Below are positions 23,821 to 32,136 of a stretch of DNA of 32,136 nucleotides, in pieces (positions within the stretch are counted from its first letter, which is position 1; the number at the start of each line of letters is the position of its first letter). This DNA is from M50B103 sp041667565 (GTDB taxonomy: Bacteria; Fidelibacterota; Fidelibacteria; Fidelibacterales; Fidelibacteraceae). The stretch covers positions 1 to 32,136 of the forward strand of contig CAZNFT010000022.1 of the NCBI GenBank assembly GCA_964572745.1. Reading direction: 5' to 3'. Below the pieces are notes generated by a model. It saw only the letters and a program-made list of their open reading frames with translations. It was not told the origin of the DNA and searched no databases. Position numbers and translations under genes: made by a program.

Positions 23821-26349
23821 TTAAAATTCTATTTCACTGCTTCCATTATCAAATTCATCACCATCAAAAGAATCACCATTCTTGCCATTCTTTTGCTTAT
23901 AATTGTTGATCTTTAATGACAAGTCTAAAGATATCATAGGTGAATCGCGATAAAATTCCGAGTAAGTGTAACTTGAAGGAGTTTCTGACTTATATTGGCG
24001 ATAGCCTGTTCCAAAGATGTCACGGACCTGCAGGGTTGCAGATAGTTGATTATCAAAGAAATCCTGGCGAATACCAAGATCGCTCATTAATCCACCTGAG
24101 GAACTTCCCTGAGCGGTAGCTGTTTTTGAACGATATCTCAGGCCAAACTGAATACGTGTTCCAAATGGTAATACAAAGGTGTTTCTGAGTCTTGCAGAAT
24201 AATTTGTACTTTGTTCGGAAAATTCTTCACCGTAAAGTTCACCTTCTACTTGATATCTATATAGACGACCGGAAATATTCATCATCCACCATGAGAAAAG
24301 ATTGAGATTGCTCATGGCTTCAATACCCAAAGACTGGTCTTCGCCAACATTTTCATAGGTGTTCAAAACTATATTTCCATCATAAACACTTTCAACTCGT
24401 TCTATTTTGTTTGAACTGTGTTTATAAAAAGCGTCAAGAGAAATAAAACTTTTACCAAAGCTTTTCTGAACGCTTAACTCATAGGAATCTATCATTTCTG
24501 ATTTTAATCCCGGATTACCAACGCGGATATTATAAGCATCTTGCCAGGTATAAAAAGGTTCTAATTGCCAACCGCGAGGACGAGATATGCGTCTGGTATA
24601 TGAAGCCATCAATTGTACATATTCCGGAAGCTGATAAGACATGTGTAAAGTGGGGAAAACATGCAGTCGGTCGATGACATAAGTAGAATCACTCATATCA
24701 CTGGTAATTTCTCTGTAAGTGTATTCAGTTCTTAAGCCCGGTTGAATTCCCAAAAGACCGAATTCCGCAGAATATAAAGCATATCCTGAAAACACATTGT
24801 TTTTATATGAGGAATTGTAAGAATATTGATCCTGGAAAACCCATGTATCGCTTGAAGGATCATAATAATGAACTTCGTTAATATCCTTTTTCCAATTGAA
24901 TCTGGCATTTGCACCGGTTTCAAATGTTGAGCTCAGAGCCAGTGGCAGGGTATATTCAATTTTTCCACGAATACTATTGGAGGGTCCTGTTTCACTCATA
25001 AACTGACCTTCTGTTGTATCACCGAATTCATCAACAAGATAGGTTTTATCTTCTTCATCCATATCCCAGTTAGAATAAGATCCTTCAATTTTTAATTTGT
25101 GACCGGAAGATTTCTTGCCAGTTGTAGAGGACATAGCTCCGGGACCACCACCCGGACCGCCGCCGTGTCCCTGACCTGCGCCTTTAGCTTTTGTATCGAC
25201 TTCCTTAATGGTTTTGTCTTTAAAAGTACGGGAATAATCTGTTAATACGCTAAAGCGACTTCCACCACGGCTTGAATTTTTATAAGACGTGTAATCGTAA
25301 GTGTTATAGATAAGCTCGCTTAGAGGATCACCATGAGTTACAGTATAATTTGTGATGGAATGGCTATTCATCCCACGGGGTCCGTAGTTAAAGGAAACAC
25401 CCAGAACATTATCTTTGTTTATAAAATAGTCTAAACCACCTCTAAGACCCCAACCACCTCTTTGCGAATCTCTCAAACCGTCAGACTCAAAACGAACTGT
25501 AGTATCAGGACGATAGAGGTAACGATCGATATAGGATTCACCTGAATAATTTCGTTTGCTATAATCGGCAGAAATATAAGCTGTTATTTTTTTATTGGTG
25601 TAATTAAGAAGAACATTAGCTCCAAGATTATTGGTACCTGCGTTTACAGAGGCTAGTCCTGTAATACCAATGCGTTTATCTCTTCTTGTAACAATATTGA
25701 TAATACCGGCACCGCCTTCGGCCTCAAACTTAGCAGAAGCGTTAGTCATGATCTCGATATTTTCAACTGAAGCAGCCGGCACGCTTTCGAGCGCATCCTG
25801 TGGTTCAAGAACTGAGGGGCGACCATCTATCATTACTGTAAAATTCGCACTTCCGCGCAGAGATACATTTCCTTCGATGTCCACATCGACAGAGGGGACA
25901 TTTTCAAGGATCTCAATAGCTGTGCCTCCACGGGCAGATAGGAATTGAGCAGCGTCAATGACGCGTTTATCAATTTTGTAACTTATTGCGGGTTTTTCAG
26001 CTTCAACAAGTACATTGTCCATTTTAAGGGATGTAGGTGTTAGCATAATAGTGCCAACATTAAGATTTTTCCCATTTAAACTAATGTTATCATGTTTTGC
26101 TTGTTCATATCCCATATATGAAACGATAATATAATAGTTGCCGGCAGGGACATTAAATATACGGAAAGTTCCGTCAATACCCGACATGGTCCCAGTTTTA
26201 ACTGTTTCACTTTCTTTGTCAAAAACAGCAACATTGGCAAATTCAAGTGCCTTATTCGTTTTGATATCTTTAATTGTTCCAGATAGGGTGGCAGCGCCTA
26301 GTGAGCTAAGTGTTAAGACTGCCAGTAAGAGAGTCAATATTTTTTTCAT
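23821..26349 (-). CDS. TonB-dependent receptor
   Basis: An 842-residue outer-membrane receptor of the Bacteroidota-style group. In order: signal peptide (MKKILTLLLAVLTLSSLGA); a carboxypeptidase-regulatory-like domain (about 20-105, LSGTIKDIKTNKALEFANVA and GTFRIFNVPAGNYYIIVSYM); a plug domain (about 115-225, with NVPSVDVDIEGNVSLRGSAN and EGGAGIINIVTRR); and a long beta-barrel ending in phenylalanine (SSEIEF). A glycine-rich insert (GQGHGGGPGGGPGAM) sits in the barrel, probably an exposed loop. No substrate-specific partner is adjacent, so the cargo (iron chelate, peptide or glycan) cannot be named. It is transcribed alone and has a terminator. Confidence 0.92.
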   Translation of the reverse strand: MKKILTLLLAVLTLSSLGAATLSGTIKDIKTNKALEFANVAVFDKESETVKTGTMSGIDGTFRIFNVPAGNYYIIVSYMGYEQAKHDNISLNGKNLNVGTIMLTPTSLKMDNVLVEAEKPAISYKIDKRVIDAAQFLSARGGTAIEILENVPSVDVDIEGNVSLRGSANFTVMIDGRPSVLEPQDALESVPAASVENIEIMTNASAKFEAEGGAGIINIVTRRDKRIGITGLASVNAGTNNLGANVLLNYTNKKITAYISADYSKRNYSGESYIDRYLYRPDTTVRFESDGLRDSQRGGWGLRGGLDYFINKDNVLGVSFNYGPRGMNSHSITNYTVTHGDPLSELIYNTYDYTSYKNSSRGGSRFSVLTDYSRTFKDKTIKEVDTKAKGAGQGHGGGPGGGPGAMSSTTGKKSSGHKLKIEGSYSNWDMDEEDKTYLVDEFGDTTEGQFMSETGPSNSIRGKIEYTLPLALSSTFETGANARFNWKKDINEVHYYDPSSDTWVFQDQYSYNSSYKNNVFSGYALYSAEFGLLGIQPGLRTEYTYREITSDMSDSTYVIDRLHVFPTLHMSYQLPEYVQLMASYTRRISRPRGWQLEPFYTWQDAYNIRVGNPGLKSEMIDSYELSVQKSFGKSFISLDAFYKHSSNKIERVESVYDGNIVLNTYENVGEDQSLGIEAMSNLNLFSWWMMNISGRLYRYQVEGELYGEEFSEQSTNYSARLRNTFVLPFGTRIQFGLRYRSKTATAQGSSSGGLMSDLGIRQDFFDNQLSATLQVRDIFGTGYRQYKSETPSSYTYSEFYRDSPMISLDLSLKINNYKQKNGKNGDSFDGDEFDNGSSEIEF

Positions 26350-26626
26350 TTTTTTCCTTTTCTTTCCATCGCATATTGGACACCAAAGCTAAGCTAAAGT
26401 TAATGGAAATAATAATAAAAAATAAAATTGTGAACCACGAGTGCTAGGCAGTAATCTGTGGGCTGATGCGAATAGTGTTAAATGGTGAATAAAAATGCAA
26501 AACATAAGATGTGAAGCTTGCCGAGAATATTAAACTAGGTTTAAGGATTTTTAAAGGCGACAAAAATTTATAATGCCGGGGAGATATATATCCTCCCGAT
26601 ATACCGAAAAGAATCTCCATACACAA
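26350..26626. other. Spacer upstream of the TonB receptor gene
   Basis: This stretch must contain the leftward promoter of the receptor gene. I see no clear promoter pair and no credible gene; short frames here lack coding character. Confidence 0.4.
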
Positions 26627-26649
26627 AGGGCGAAGCAATGCTTCGCCCT
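26627..26649 (-). terminator. Terminator-like hairpin after nagB
   Basis: AGGGCGAAGC (26627-26636) pairs perfectly with GCTTCGCCCT (26640-26649) over a three-base loop. On the minus strand TTTGTGT follows, a short T tract. It lies about 100 bases after the nagB stop. Confidence 0.7.
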
Positions 26650-26750
26650 CGACTATTTATTTTCAAATTCAGACCTGAAATCAGTCCTTGTACATGATAT
26701 TCGCTAAACTCTTAGCTTCAAACTTTTTCTTTGCGCTTTTGTGTGAGGTC

Positions 26751-27551
26751 TTACACTGACGCAATAGCTTCGGCTTCGATATCTTTAAAATATTTTACTG
26801 TGCCGACTTTTAATTCCATGGTGGCTTCATCATCACACACGATCATACCTTTTGGATGGAGTTGTAAAGCTGAAACTGTCCACATGTGGTTAATACCTTC
26901 TTCAACGACCATTCTGAGCGCACGGGCTTTTTTATAGCCATTGACCAGAAGAATAACTTCACGAGCATCCATCACAGTGGCAACGCCAACGGTCAGTGCA
27001 TTCTTGGGAACTTTATTAACATCGTTATCAAAGAATCTTGAATTCGCAAGAATTGTATCGTAAGTCAAAGATTTGATGCGTGTTCTTGATGAAAGTGATG
27101 AAGCAGGTTCGTTAAAAGCAATATGACCATCCGGCCCCACGCCACCTAAAAACAGATCAATTCCGCCGTATTTTTGGATCTTCATTTCGTAATCGTAACA
27201 TTCTTTTTCAAGATCTTTTACATTTCCATTGGGAATATTGATGTTCTTTTCAAGTATATCGACATGTTTGAAGAAATTTTCTTGCATAAAATGACGGTAA
27301 GATTGAGGATGCCCATCAGGCAGACCGATATATTCATCCATGTTAAAACTGACGACATGTTTAAAAGAGAGTTCGCCTGCTTTATGCATGTTTATAAGAT
27401 TTTTATAAACGCCCATGGGAGAAGAGCCGGTAGGTAAACCAATAACAAAGGGTTTTTCTGCAGTTGGCTTTGCATCCTTAATGCGTTTTGCAATGTATTC
27501 GGCAGTGAATTTGCTTATTTTGTCGTAATTTTCCATAATGATCATGCGCAT
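26751..27551 (-). CDS. nagB: Glucosamine-6-phosphate deaminase
   Basis: A 266-residue enzyme, the same length as the E. coli protein and colinear with it. It converts glucosamine 6-phosphate to fructose 6-phosphate and ammonia. Catalytic residues are conserved at the same numbers: Asp72 (FNMDEYIGLP), Asp141, His143 and Glu148 (VGPDGHIAFNEPASS). The phosphate loop LPTGSSPMGVYK is intact. The start at 27551 follows a GGAAAA stretch and matches the E. coli start; a second Met (residue 6) is a less likely alternative. No other amino-sugar gene is next to it. Confidence 0.96.
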   Translation of the reverse strand: MRMIIMENYDKISKFTAEYIAKRIKDAKPTAEKPFVIGLPTGSSPMGVYKNLINMHKAGELSFKHVVSFNMDEYIGLPDGHPQSYRHFMQENFFKHVDILEKNINIPNGNVKDLEKECYDYEMKIQKYGGIDLFLGGVGPDGHIAFNEPASSLSSRTRIKSLTYDTILANSRFFDNDVNKVPKNALTVGVATVMDAREVILLVNGYKKARALRMVVEEGINHMWTVSALQLHPKGMIVCDDEATMELKVGTVKYFKDIEAEAIASV

Positions 27552-27936
27552 AATTTTTCCTTTCTTTTTGTTCTAAAAAATGTACTTGAACTTAATATTT
27601 GGAAGGGGCAAAAGAAAGCAAATAATCTGCTTATTGATAAGATATTTAAAGATGAATAGAGAAGTTTTAACCGCAAATGCTTAACGCGGAGTTTATGAAA
27701 GGGTTTTATATTGTTACAATTAAATTAAACGATTAAGTAAGGTCTTCTAATACAAAGCCATTCTAAAGAAATGCTCCCTATTATTGTGAAAATTATCAGG
27801 GGTTATAGCTCGTTAAAATATATGTCTTTGGCTACAATAATCAAATTATTGTATTGCGCGGAATAAAATCTTTTTATCAATTGTAATATTCCTTTGTATC
27901 TTATATCTTTGGACATTAAAAATAACAGGTGCTAAA
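27552..27936. promoter_or_regulatory. Intergenic region between divergent nagB and pepD
   Basis: These 385 bases separate two divergent genes and must contain both promoters. They are highly AT-rich. I see no palindromic operator or RNA fold I can defend. There is no gene. Confidence 0.4.
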
Positions 27937-29376
27937 ATGGACGCAGTCACAAAAAATATTTTAAATGTTTTTGAGGAAATTTCTCAAATCCCCCGCCAGT
28001 CAAAACACGAAGAAGCTATTTCGCAATGGCTTGTGGATTGGGCAAAAGAACGAGACATTAAAGTTTGGCGCGACGATGTATTGAATGTTTTTATGTCTAT
28101 TCCTGCTACGGCAGGCTATGAAGACAGACCTATTGTAACTCTTCAGGGACATATGGATATGGTATGTGAAAAGACCCCTGAATCAGTTCATGATTTTAAG
28201 AACGATCCCATTGAGCTGGTATATAAAGGTGATTGGTTATATGCCAATAAAACAACCTTAGGCGCTGATAACGGAATTGCCTTGGCTTATGCTCTGGCAA
28301 TAGCCGATTCTGATATACCGCATCCCGAATTAGAATTATTATTTACTGTCGATGAAGAAACAGGCTTAACCGGTGCTTTGGCCTTAAAGCCAAATTCTTT
28401 AAAAGGAAAGATTCTTATTAATATTGATTCTGAGGAAGAAGGTGCATTTACCATTGGTTGTTGTGGTGGTGTTGATACAAAAATATACTTCCCTCTGGAA
28501 TATGATGAAGTTCGCTTTGATACATTTAAATTGACTATTGGCGGTGGCTTTGGTGGTCATAGCGGTGGTGACATTGTCAGACACCGTGCCAATGCCAATA
28601 AATTATTGGCTCGTACACTTTGGGCTTTGGAAGAAGAAGTCAGAATGAGACTTGTTTCAATTCACGGTGGAACAGCTCATAATGCTATTCCTCGTGATTC
28701 CGAAGCTGTTATTGCCATTCCTGCAAAAGAAAAGAAAAAAGCTGATGAGATAGTTACTGAAATGGTGGCAATTTTCCAGAATGAGTACAAGGGTTTTGAA
28801 GAAGGTCTTACAGGAAAATTAGTAGAAACTATCACGACAAGAAGAGCTATTGATTATGCCATAGGTTTGCAGATCATGCGATTTATGTTGGTTTTTCCCA
28901 ATGGTCCTGAAGAACTTGATCCTTCTGTTTATCAGGGTGGTCCACTTCTTGCAGAAACTTCAAATAATTTTGCCGTTATCCGTACCGAAATGGATAAAAT
29001 GGAATTTTTATCTTCACAGCGTTCGCAGGTAATGTCAGCCAGAAATATGCTTACACAAAAGATCGAAGCATTGGCAGATCTGGCTGGAGCAGAATTTGAA
29101 AGTGGAAATGGATATTCTTCATGGCAACCCAATTGGGACTCCGAGCTTCTTGCTAAAAGCAAGGCAGTATATTCTAAGCTTTTTGGCAGTGCTGCCAAAG
29201 TGAATGTTATTCATGGTGGTTTAGAATGTGGTGTAATCGGTGGGAAACATGAAGGTATGGATATGATCTCATTAGGCCCGACTATCGAAAATCCTCATTC
29301 GCCGGATGAGCGTTTATATATTCCATCAATTAAAAAAGTCTGGGATCTCCTGGTCGAATTATTAAAAACCATTTAA
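27937..29376 (+). CDS. pepD: Aminoacyl-histidine dipeptidase (M20 family)
   Basis: A 479-residue cytoplasmic metallopeptidase of the PepD (cytosol non-specific dipeptidase) type in family M20. Zinc-site residues are visible: His72 and Asp74 (GHMDMVCEK), Asp111 (GADNGIALA), catalytic Glu140 (VDEETGLTGAL), with GGHSGGDI later and a final IENPHSPDERLYI histidine motif. It cleaves dipeptides such as Xaa-His and suits an organism living on peptides. AGGTG lies before the ATG. It heads a + strand series with gatC, pyrG and kdsC, with gaps of 16 and 9 bases and one overlap. Confidence 0.94.
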   Translation: MDAVTKNILNVFEEISQIPRQSKHEEAISQWLVDWAKERDIKVWRDDVLNVFMSIPATAGYEDRPIVTLQGHMDMVCEKTPESVHDFKNDPIELVYKGDWLYANKTTLGADNGIALAYALAIADSDIPHPELELLFTVDEETGLTGALALKPNSLKGKILINIDSEEEGAFTIGCCGGVDTKIYFPLEYDEVRFDTFKLTIGGGFGGHSGGDIVRHRANANKLLARTLWALEEEVRMRLVSIHGGTAHNAIPRDSEAVIAIPAKEKKKADEIVTEMVAIFQNEYKGFEEGLTGKLVETITTRRAIDYAIGLQIMRFMLVFPNGPEELDPSVYQGGPLLAETSNNFAVIRTEMDKMEFLSSQRSQVMSARNMLTQKIEALADLAGAEFESGNGYSSWQPNWDSELLAKSKAVYSKLFGSAAKVNVIHGGLECGVIGGKHEGMDMISLGPTIENPHSPDERLYIPSIKKVWDLLVELLKTI

Positions 29377-29392
29377 AAATTTAAGGATAGCT

Positions 29393-29683
29393 ATGGCTAT
29401 TTCACGAGAAGAAGTGCAATACATTGCCGGTTTAGCAAGATTAACACTAAATGAAGAAGAAATTGAACTTTATTCTAAGCAATTAAGTGATATTTTAGCT
29501 TATATAGACCAATTAAACGAGCTTGATGTTGAAAATATTGAGCCTATGTCTCATGTTCTTGATATGATCAATGTCATGAGAGAAGATAAACATTTACCCT
29601 CACTTAGCAGGGAAGAGGTAATGGCAAATGCTCCGGATCACGATGGAGAGCACTTTAAAGTACCTCGTGTAGTAAAAACTTAG
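29393..29683 (+). CDS. gatC: Asp/Glu-tRNA amidotransferase subunit C
   Basis: A 96-residue protein, the normal GatC length. It has the family start (ISREEVQYIAGLARLTLNEE), the LSDILAYIDQLNELDVENIE segment and the closing LREDK/VMANAPDHDGEHFKVPRV motif. GatC stabilises GatA and GatB in the complex that turns Glu-tRNA(Gln) or Asp-tRNA(Asn) into the amide form. The gatA and gatB genes are not in the window. AAGGATAG precedes the ATG, and pyrG starts nine bases after the stop. Confidence 0.95.
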   Translation: MAISREEVQYIAGLARLTLNEEEIELYSKQLSDILAYIDQLNELDVENIEPMSHVLDMINVMREDKHLPSLSREEVMANAPDHDGEHFKVPRVVKT

Positions 29684-29692
29684 GAGTTTCCA

Positions 29693-31333
29693 ATGGCAAT
29701 TGAAAGAACAGGCCTAAGAGCCACCCGCTTTATTTTTGTAACAGGCGGTGTGATCTCCGGTCTCGGTAAGGGTATTACATCAGCTTCTTTGGGATATCTC
29801 CTGAAGGAAGCCGGCTATAAAGTAACTATACAGAAATTCGATCCCTACCTGAACATTGATCCCGGCGCTATGTGTCCTACTCAGCATGGTGAAGTGTATG
29901 TCACTGATGACGGCGCAGAAACCGATCTTGATCTTGGCCATTACGAGCGTTATCTGGATGTCTCCATGTCACGAAAGAACAATGCGACAGCTGGCCAGAT
30001 TTACTCTGCGGTACTCGAAGCTGAGCGACGCGGTGAATATCGTGGTAGAACTGTTCAAATCATTCCTCATATCACGAATGAAATTATACGTCGCTTTACT
30101 AATGTTCTTGAAGATGAACACTACGATGTTATCATAACTGAAGTTGGCGGTACGGTCGGTGATATTGAATCCTTACCTTTTTTAGAAGCAATTCGTCAGT
30201 TTGAAAATAATTTAGATCGCCATGAATACATGAATATCCATGTAACACTTTTGCCCTATGTAGAATCTTCTGAAGAAATTAAAACTAAGCCTACCCAGCA
30301 TTCGGTCATGAAACTTCGTGAAATTGGTTTAACGCCAGATATGATTATTTGTCGTTCGGGTAAAGTATGCCTGGATAATGAAGCCAGAAATAAAATAGCT
30401 TTATTTTGCAATGTAAAAGCAGCTTCAGTTATTGATATGCCGGATGCGGAAACCATTTATGAAGTACCGCTGTTATTTAAAAAACAGGGACTTTATCAAA
30501 CAATAGCCAAACATCTCGATTTAGAAAATCAAACGACTCCCATTTTGAATGCACTTCGTTCTATGGTCTTGCATATCAAGAATCCCCGACATGAGGTAAA
30601 TGTTGGTATTATTGGCAAGTACGCTGAAATGAAGGATTCTTATAAAAGTATTACAGAATCTTTTATTCATGCAGGTGCTGAGAATCTTACAAAAGTAAAT
30701 TTTACCTGGATAGAAGCCGAGGATCTTAAAACTTCAAAGACCGGAGAGTTGTTGGATTCTCTTGACGGTCTTCTTATTCCCGGTGAATTTGGACTGAAGG
30801 GTGTAGAAGGTAAAATATTGGCAGTAAAATATGCCCGTGAAAACAAACTACCCTTTTTAGGTATTAGTTTGGGTTTACAAGTAGCCGTGATAGAATTCGC
30901 TAGAAATATTTTAGGTCTTAAAGACGCTAATTCTACAGAATTTGATACTAAGACTTCTCATCCTGTCGTAGATGTGATGGAAGAACACAAAAGGAAGATG
31001 GGACTTAGCGATAGTATGCGACTTGGGGCTTTTGATTGTGATTTAAAACCAGCCAGCAAAGTTGCAGAAGCCTATGGATGTGAAAAGATTTCCGAAAGGC
31101 ATCGTCACCGCTTTGAACTAAATAATATTTATCGTGATCAGCTCGAAGAAGCAGGCATGCATATGCCAGGTATAAATGAAACTTATGATCTGGTGGAATG
31201 CATTGAATTGCCCGATCATCCATGGTTTGTTGCAGTGCAATTTCATCCCGAGCTTAAATCCCGTGTGGTAAAAGCCCATCCGCTTTTCCGTGAATTTATT
31301 GCTGCAATCCTTAGGGTAAAAGGTCTAAAATAA
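29693..31333 (+). CDS. pyrG: CTP synthase with a degenerate glutaminase site
   Basis: A 546-residue CTP synthase (UTP + ATP + nitrogen donor to CTP). The synthetase domain (about 10-280) is intact: VTGGVISGLGKGITSASLG, KFDPYLNIDPGAM, HGEVYVTDDGAETDLDLGHY, GGTVGDIESLPF and KTKPTQHSVMKLREIG. The class I glutaminase domain keeps His518 and Glu520 (FHPE), the ANSTEFD glutamate and the RHRHRFE arginine. The nucleophile, normally Cys in GICLGMQ, is Ser392 (GISLGLQ, codon AGT at 30866), and the second glycine of PGGFG (oxyanion hole) is Glu365 (PGEFG). Glutamine hydrolysis should be strongly impaired, so the enzyme may use free ammonia. The start lies about nine residues before that of E. coli. Confidence 0.95.
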   Translation: MAIERTGLRATRFIFVTGGVISGLGKGITSASLGYLLKEAGYKVTIQKFDPYLNIDPGAMCPTQHGEVYVTDDGAETDLDLGHYERYLDVSMSRKNNATAGQIYSAVLEAERRGEYRGRTVQIIPHITNEIIRRFTNVLEDEHYDVIITEVGGTVGDIESLPFLEAIRQFENNLDRHEYMNIHVTLLPYVESSEEIKTKPTQHSVMKLREIGLTPDMIICRSGKVCLDNEARNKIALFCNVKAASVIDMPDAETIYEVPLLFKKQGLYQTIAKHLDLENQTTPILNALRSMVLHIKNPRHEVNVGIIGKYAEMKDSYKSITESFIHAGAENLTKVNFTWIEAEDLKTSKTGELLDSLDGLLIPGEFGLKGVEGKILAVKYARENKLPFLGISLGLQVAVIEFARNILGLKDANSTEFDTKTSHPVVDVMEEHKRKMGLSDSMRLGAFDCDLKPASKVAEAYGCEKISERHRHRFELNNIYRDQLEEAGMHMPGINETYDLVECIELPDHPWFVAVQFHPELKSRVVKAHPLFREFIAAILRVKGLK

Positions 31334-31866
31334 TGAAAGAACTAGAAACCCGATTGAAAAAGATCAAGCTTATTGTCACAGATGTTGATGGAGTTCTCAC
31401 AGATGGATCCTTTTATATTGGTGATAATATTGAAATGAAACGCTTCCATTCTTCTGATGGTTTGGCCTTTGTTTTGCTTCGTTTGTTGGATATCCCCGTT
31501 GCTGTAATTTCCGGTCGCTTTTCTACAGCCACTCTTTCGAGAACCCGCGCACTAAAAATTCCTGACGACATGATCTTTCAGGATAGTTATATTAAAATAG
31601 ATGCATACAATAAATTAAAAGACCGTTTTAACCTGGAAGATGAAGAAATTGCTTACATTGGCGATGATTATATAGATACACCTTTATTGGAGATCTGTGG
31701 TGTTGCTTTTGCGCCTGCCAATGCCATTCCCGAGGTCAAAGCTCTTTGTCACCATACTTGCGAAGCAAAAGGTGGTTCCGGGGCTTTCCGTGAAATGGTG
31801 GATCGCATCCTTCACGGCCAAGGCCGAATGGAAGAAGCGCTTGAAAAACTTCATGGTTTGTATTAA
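31333..31866 (+). CDS. kdsC: 3-deoxy-D-manno-octulosonate 8-phosphate phosphatase
   Basis: A 177-residue HAD phosphatase of the KdsC type, without a cap domain and of normal length. The HAD motifs are DVDGVLTDG with Asp17 and Asp19, the ISGR segment with its serine, and IGDDYIDTPLLE with the metal-site aspartates; the C-terminal KGGSGAFREM is a KdsC hallmark. It removes phosphate from KDO-8-P to give KDO for the LPS core. Its ATG overlaps the pyrG stop codon (TAATG), so the two are coupled; the kdsA/kdsB/kdsD genes are not in the window. Confidence 0.93.
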   Translation: MKELETRLKKIKLIVTDVDGVLTDGSFYIGDNIEMKRFHSSDGLAFVLLRLLDIPVAVISGRFSTATLSRTRALKIPDDMIFQDSYIKIDAYNKLKDRFNLEDEEIAYIGDDYIDTPLLEICGVAFAPANAIPEVKALCHHTCEAKGGSGAFREMVDRILHGQGRMEEALEKLHGLY

Positions 31867-32060
31867 ACGCTGATCAGTAGAGAGCATTAGCTTTCATTTC
31901 TCGCTTAAGAATTTAATCTTTTATCCCGATCGCCAGCGCTTTGCCGGTCCTATCCGCTCGCTCCAAAGGAATCTCTAGGAGACTGGCTGAGAAGACTGGA
32001 AGGATCTATTGGGATTGTGGTTGATTGATGGCTTAAAATGGAAGTTAGTGCTTGAGTTAG
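31867..32060. other. Spacer after kdsC
   Basis: No gene or clear terminator is seen. The middle (about 31925-31995) has higher GC than most spacers here, but no frame is convincing. Confidence 0.4.
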
Positions 32061-32077
32061 TGTTCAATTTTTGAACA
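32061..32077. repeat. Small perfect palindrome
   Basis: TGTTCAA (32061-32067) and TTGAACA (32071-32077) around a TTT loop. It lies directly before the larger palindrome and shares the TTGA/TCAA motif. Confidence 0.75.
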
Positions 32078-32081
32078 AATG

Positions 32082-32112
32082 TTGGGTCAAGGTTGGGTCA
32101 ACCTTGACCCAA
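32082..32112. repeat. Perfect 13-bp inverted repeat at the right end
   Basis: The left arm TTGGGTCAAGGTT (32082-32094) and right arm AACCTTGACCCAA (32100-32112) pair perfectly around GGGTC. It is made of three copies of the 9-mer TTGACCCAA: two reversed, one forward. The right arm overlaps the terminal direct repeat. As RNA it would form a stable hairpin; as DNA it could be a protein-binding site. Confidence 0.9.
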
Positions 32113-32136
32113 GAAAGTTTACATAATATAGATTTT
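32099..32136 (+). repeat. Direct terminal repeat, right copy
   Basis: It matches 7-44 in 37 of 38 positions. It runs to the last base of the window, so its true right border is not visible. See the left copy. Confidence 0.85.
32104..32132 (+). promoter_or_regulatory. Sigma70-like promoter inside the right repeat
   Basis: TTGACC (32104-32109), a 17-base spacer and TATAGA (32127-32132). It would read out of the window. Its -35 box lies in the right arm of the palindrome, so anything bound to or folding that palindrome could control it. Confidence 0.5.

Noticed and set aside
26444..26638. 64-codon minus-strand frame upstream of the TonB receptor
   Set aside because: It overlaps the nagB terminator hairpin, has no ribosome binding site or family features and unlike codon use.
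1..32136. The terminal direct repeat as proof of a circular 32-kb element
   Set aside because: Housekeeping genes (pyrG, kdsC, gatC, tRNA-Glu, trkAH) and lack of replication, partition or phage genes favour a chromosome piece ending at a repeat. Circularity cannot be excluded without reads.
32061..32136. Terminal inverted repeats of an insertion sequence
   Set aside because: No transposase frame or target duplication is visible inside or next to the palindromes.

Overview
The window is an AT-rich stretch of a bacterial chromosome from an organism with a Gram-negative envelope, probably an anaerobe. Evidence for the outer membrane: an LPS-core (KdsC) enzyme and an LpxH-like lipid A enzyme, a TonB-dependent receptor, two further predicted outer-membrane barrels, two lipoproteins and a LolA-like periplasmic protein. 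Evidence for anaerobic life: the DUF134/DUF5320/NifX/ferredoxin-Mrp cluster, typical of strict anaerobes. The style recalls Cloacimonadota or another FCB-group lineage, but that is inference; no rRNA is present.

Layout. 1-229 holds a repeat carrying a consensus-like promoter. 230-3685 (+) is a metal/Fe-S cofactor handling cluster: DUF134 regulator, a strongly structured leader RNA, DUF5320 protein, NifX-type protein, a double Mrp/ParA ATPase with two ferredoxin inserts fused in one chain, and a second NifX-type protein. A two-way terminator and tRNA-Glu follow, then about 550 bp of apparent gene debris. 4375-8731 (-) is an envelope operon: outer-membrane barrel, MMPL/RND transporter, LolA-like protein. 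8902-11121 (-) pairs a DUF1460 lipoprotein with a seven-helix membrane AraC regulator. 11487-14302 (+) encodes the TrkA/TrkH potassium system. 14461-18465 (+) is a tight operon of MATE transporter, DUF1232 protein, MalQ and LpxH-like hydrolase. 18466-18832 is repeat-rich; 18833-20599 (+) is an unknown barrel. 20898-21627 (-) holds DUF3467 and a zinc-ribbon acidic protein. 22218-23399 (+) is an NlpC/P60 lipoprotein. 23821-26349 (-) is a TonB receptor, 26751-27551 (-) is nagB. 27937-31866 (+) is pepD, gatC, pyrG, kdsC.

The most notable observations are: (1) the CTP synthase has lost the glutaminase nucleophile (Cys to Ser at residue 392) and an oxyanion-hole glycine (Gly to Glu at 365), while its synthetase domain is intact, suggesting an ammonia-only enzyme; (2) the fused twin Mrp-ferredoxin ATPase between two NifX-type proteins; (3) an unassigned multi-helix RNA upstream of the DUF5320 gene; (4) a direct repeat at both ends of the window, embedded in palindromes and containing a near-consensus promoter. 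I do not see a defence system, CRISPR array, prophage or intact transposon.
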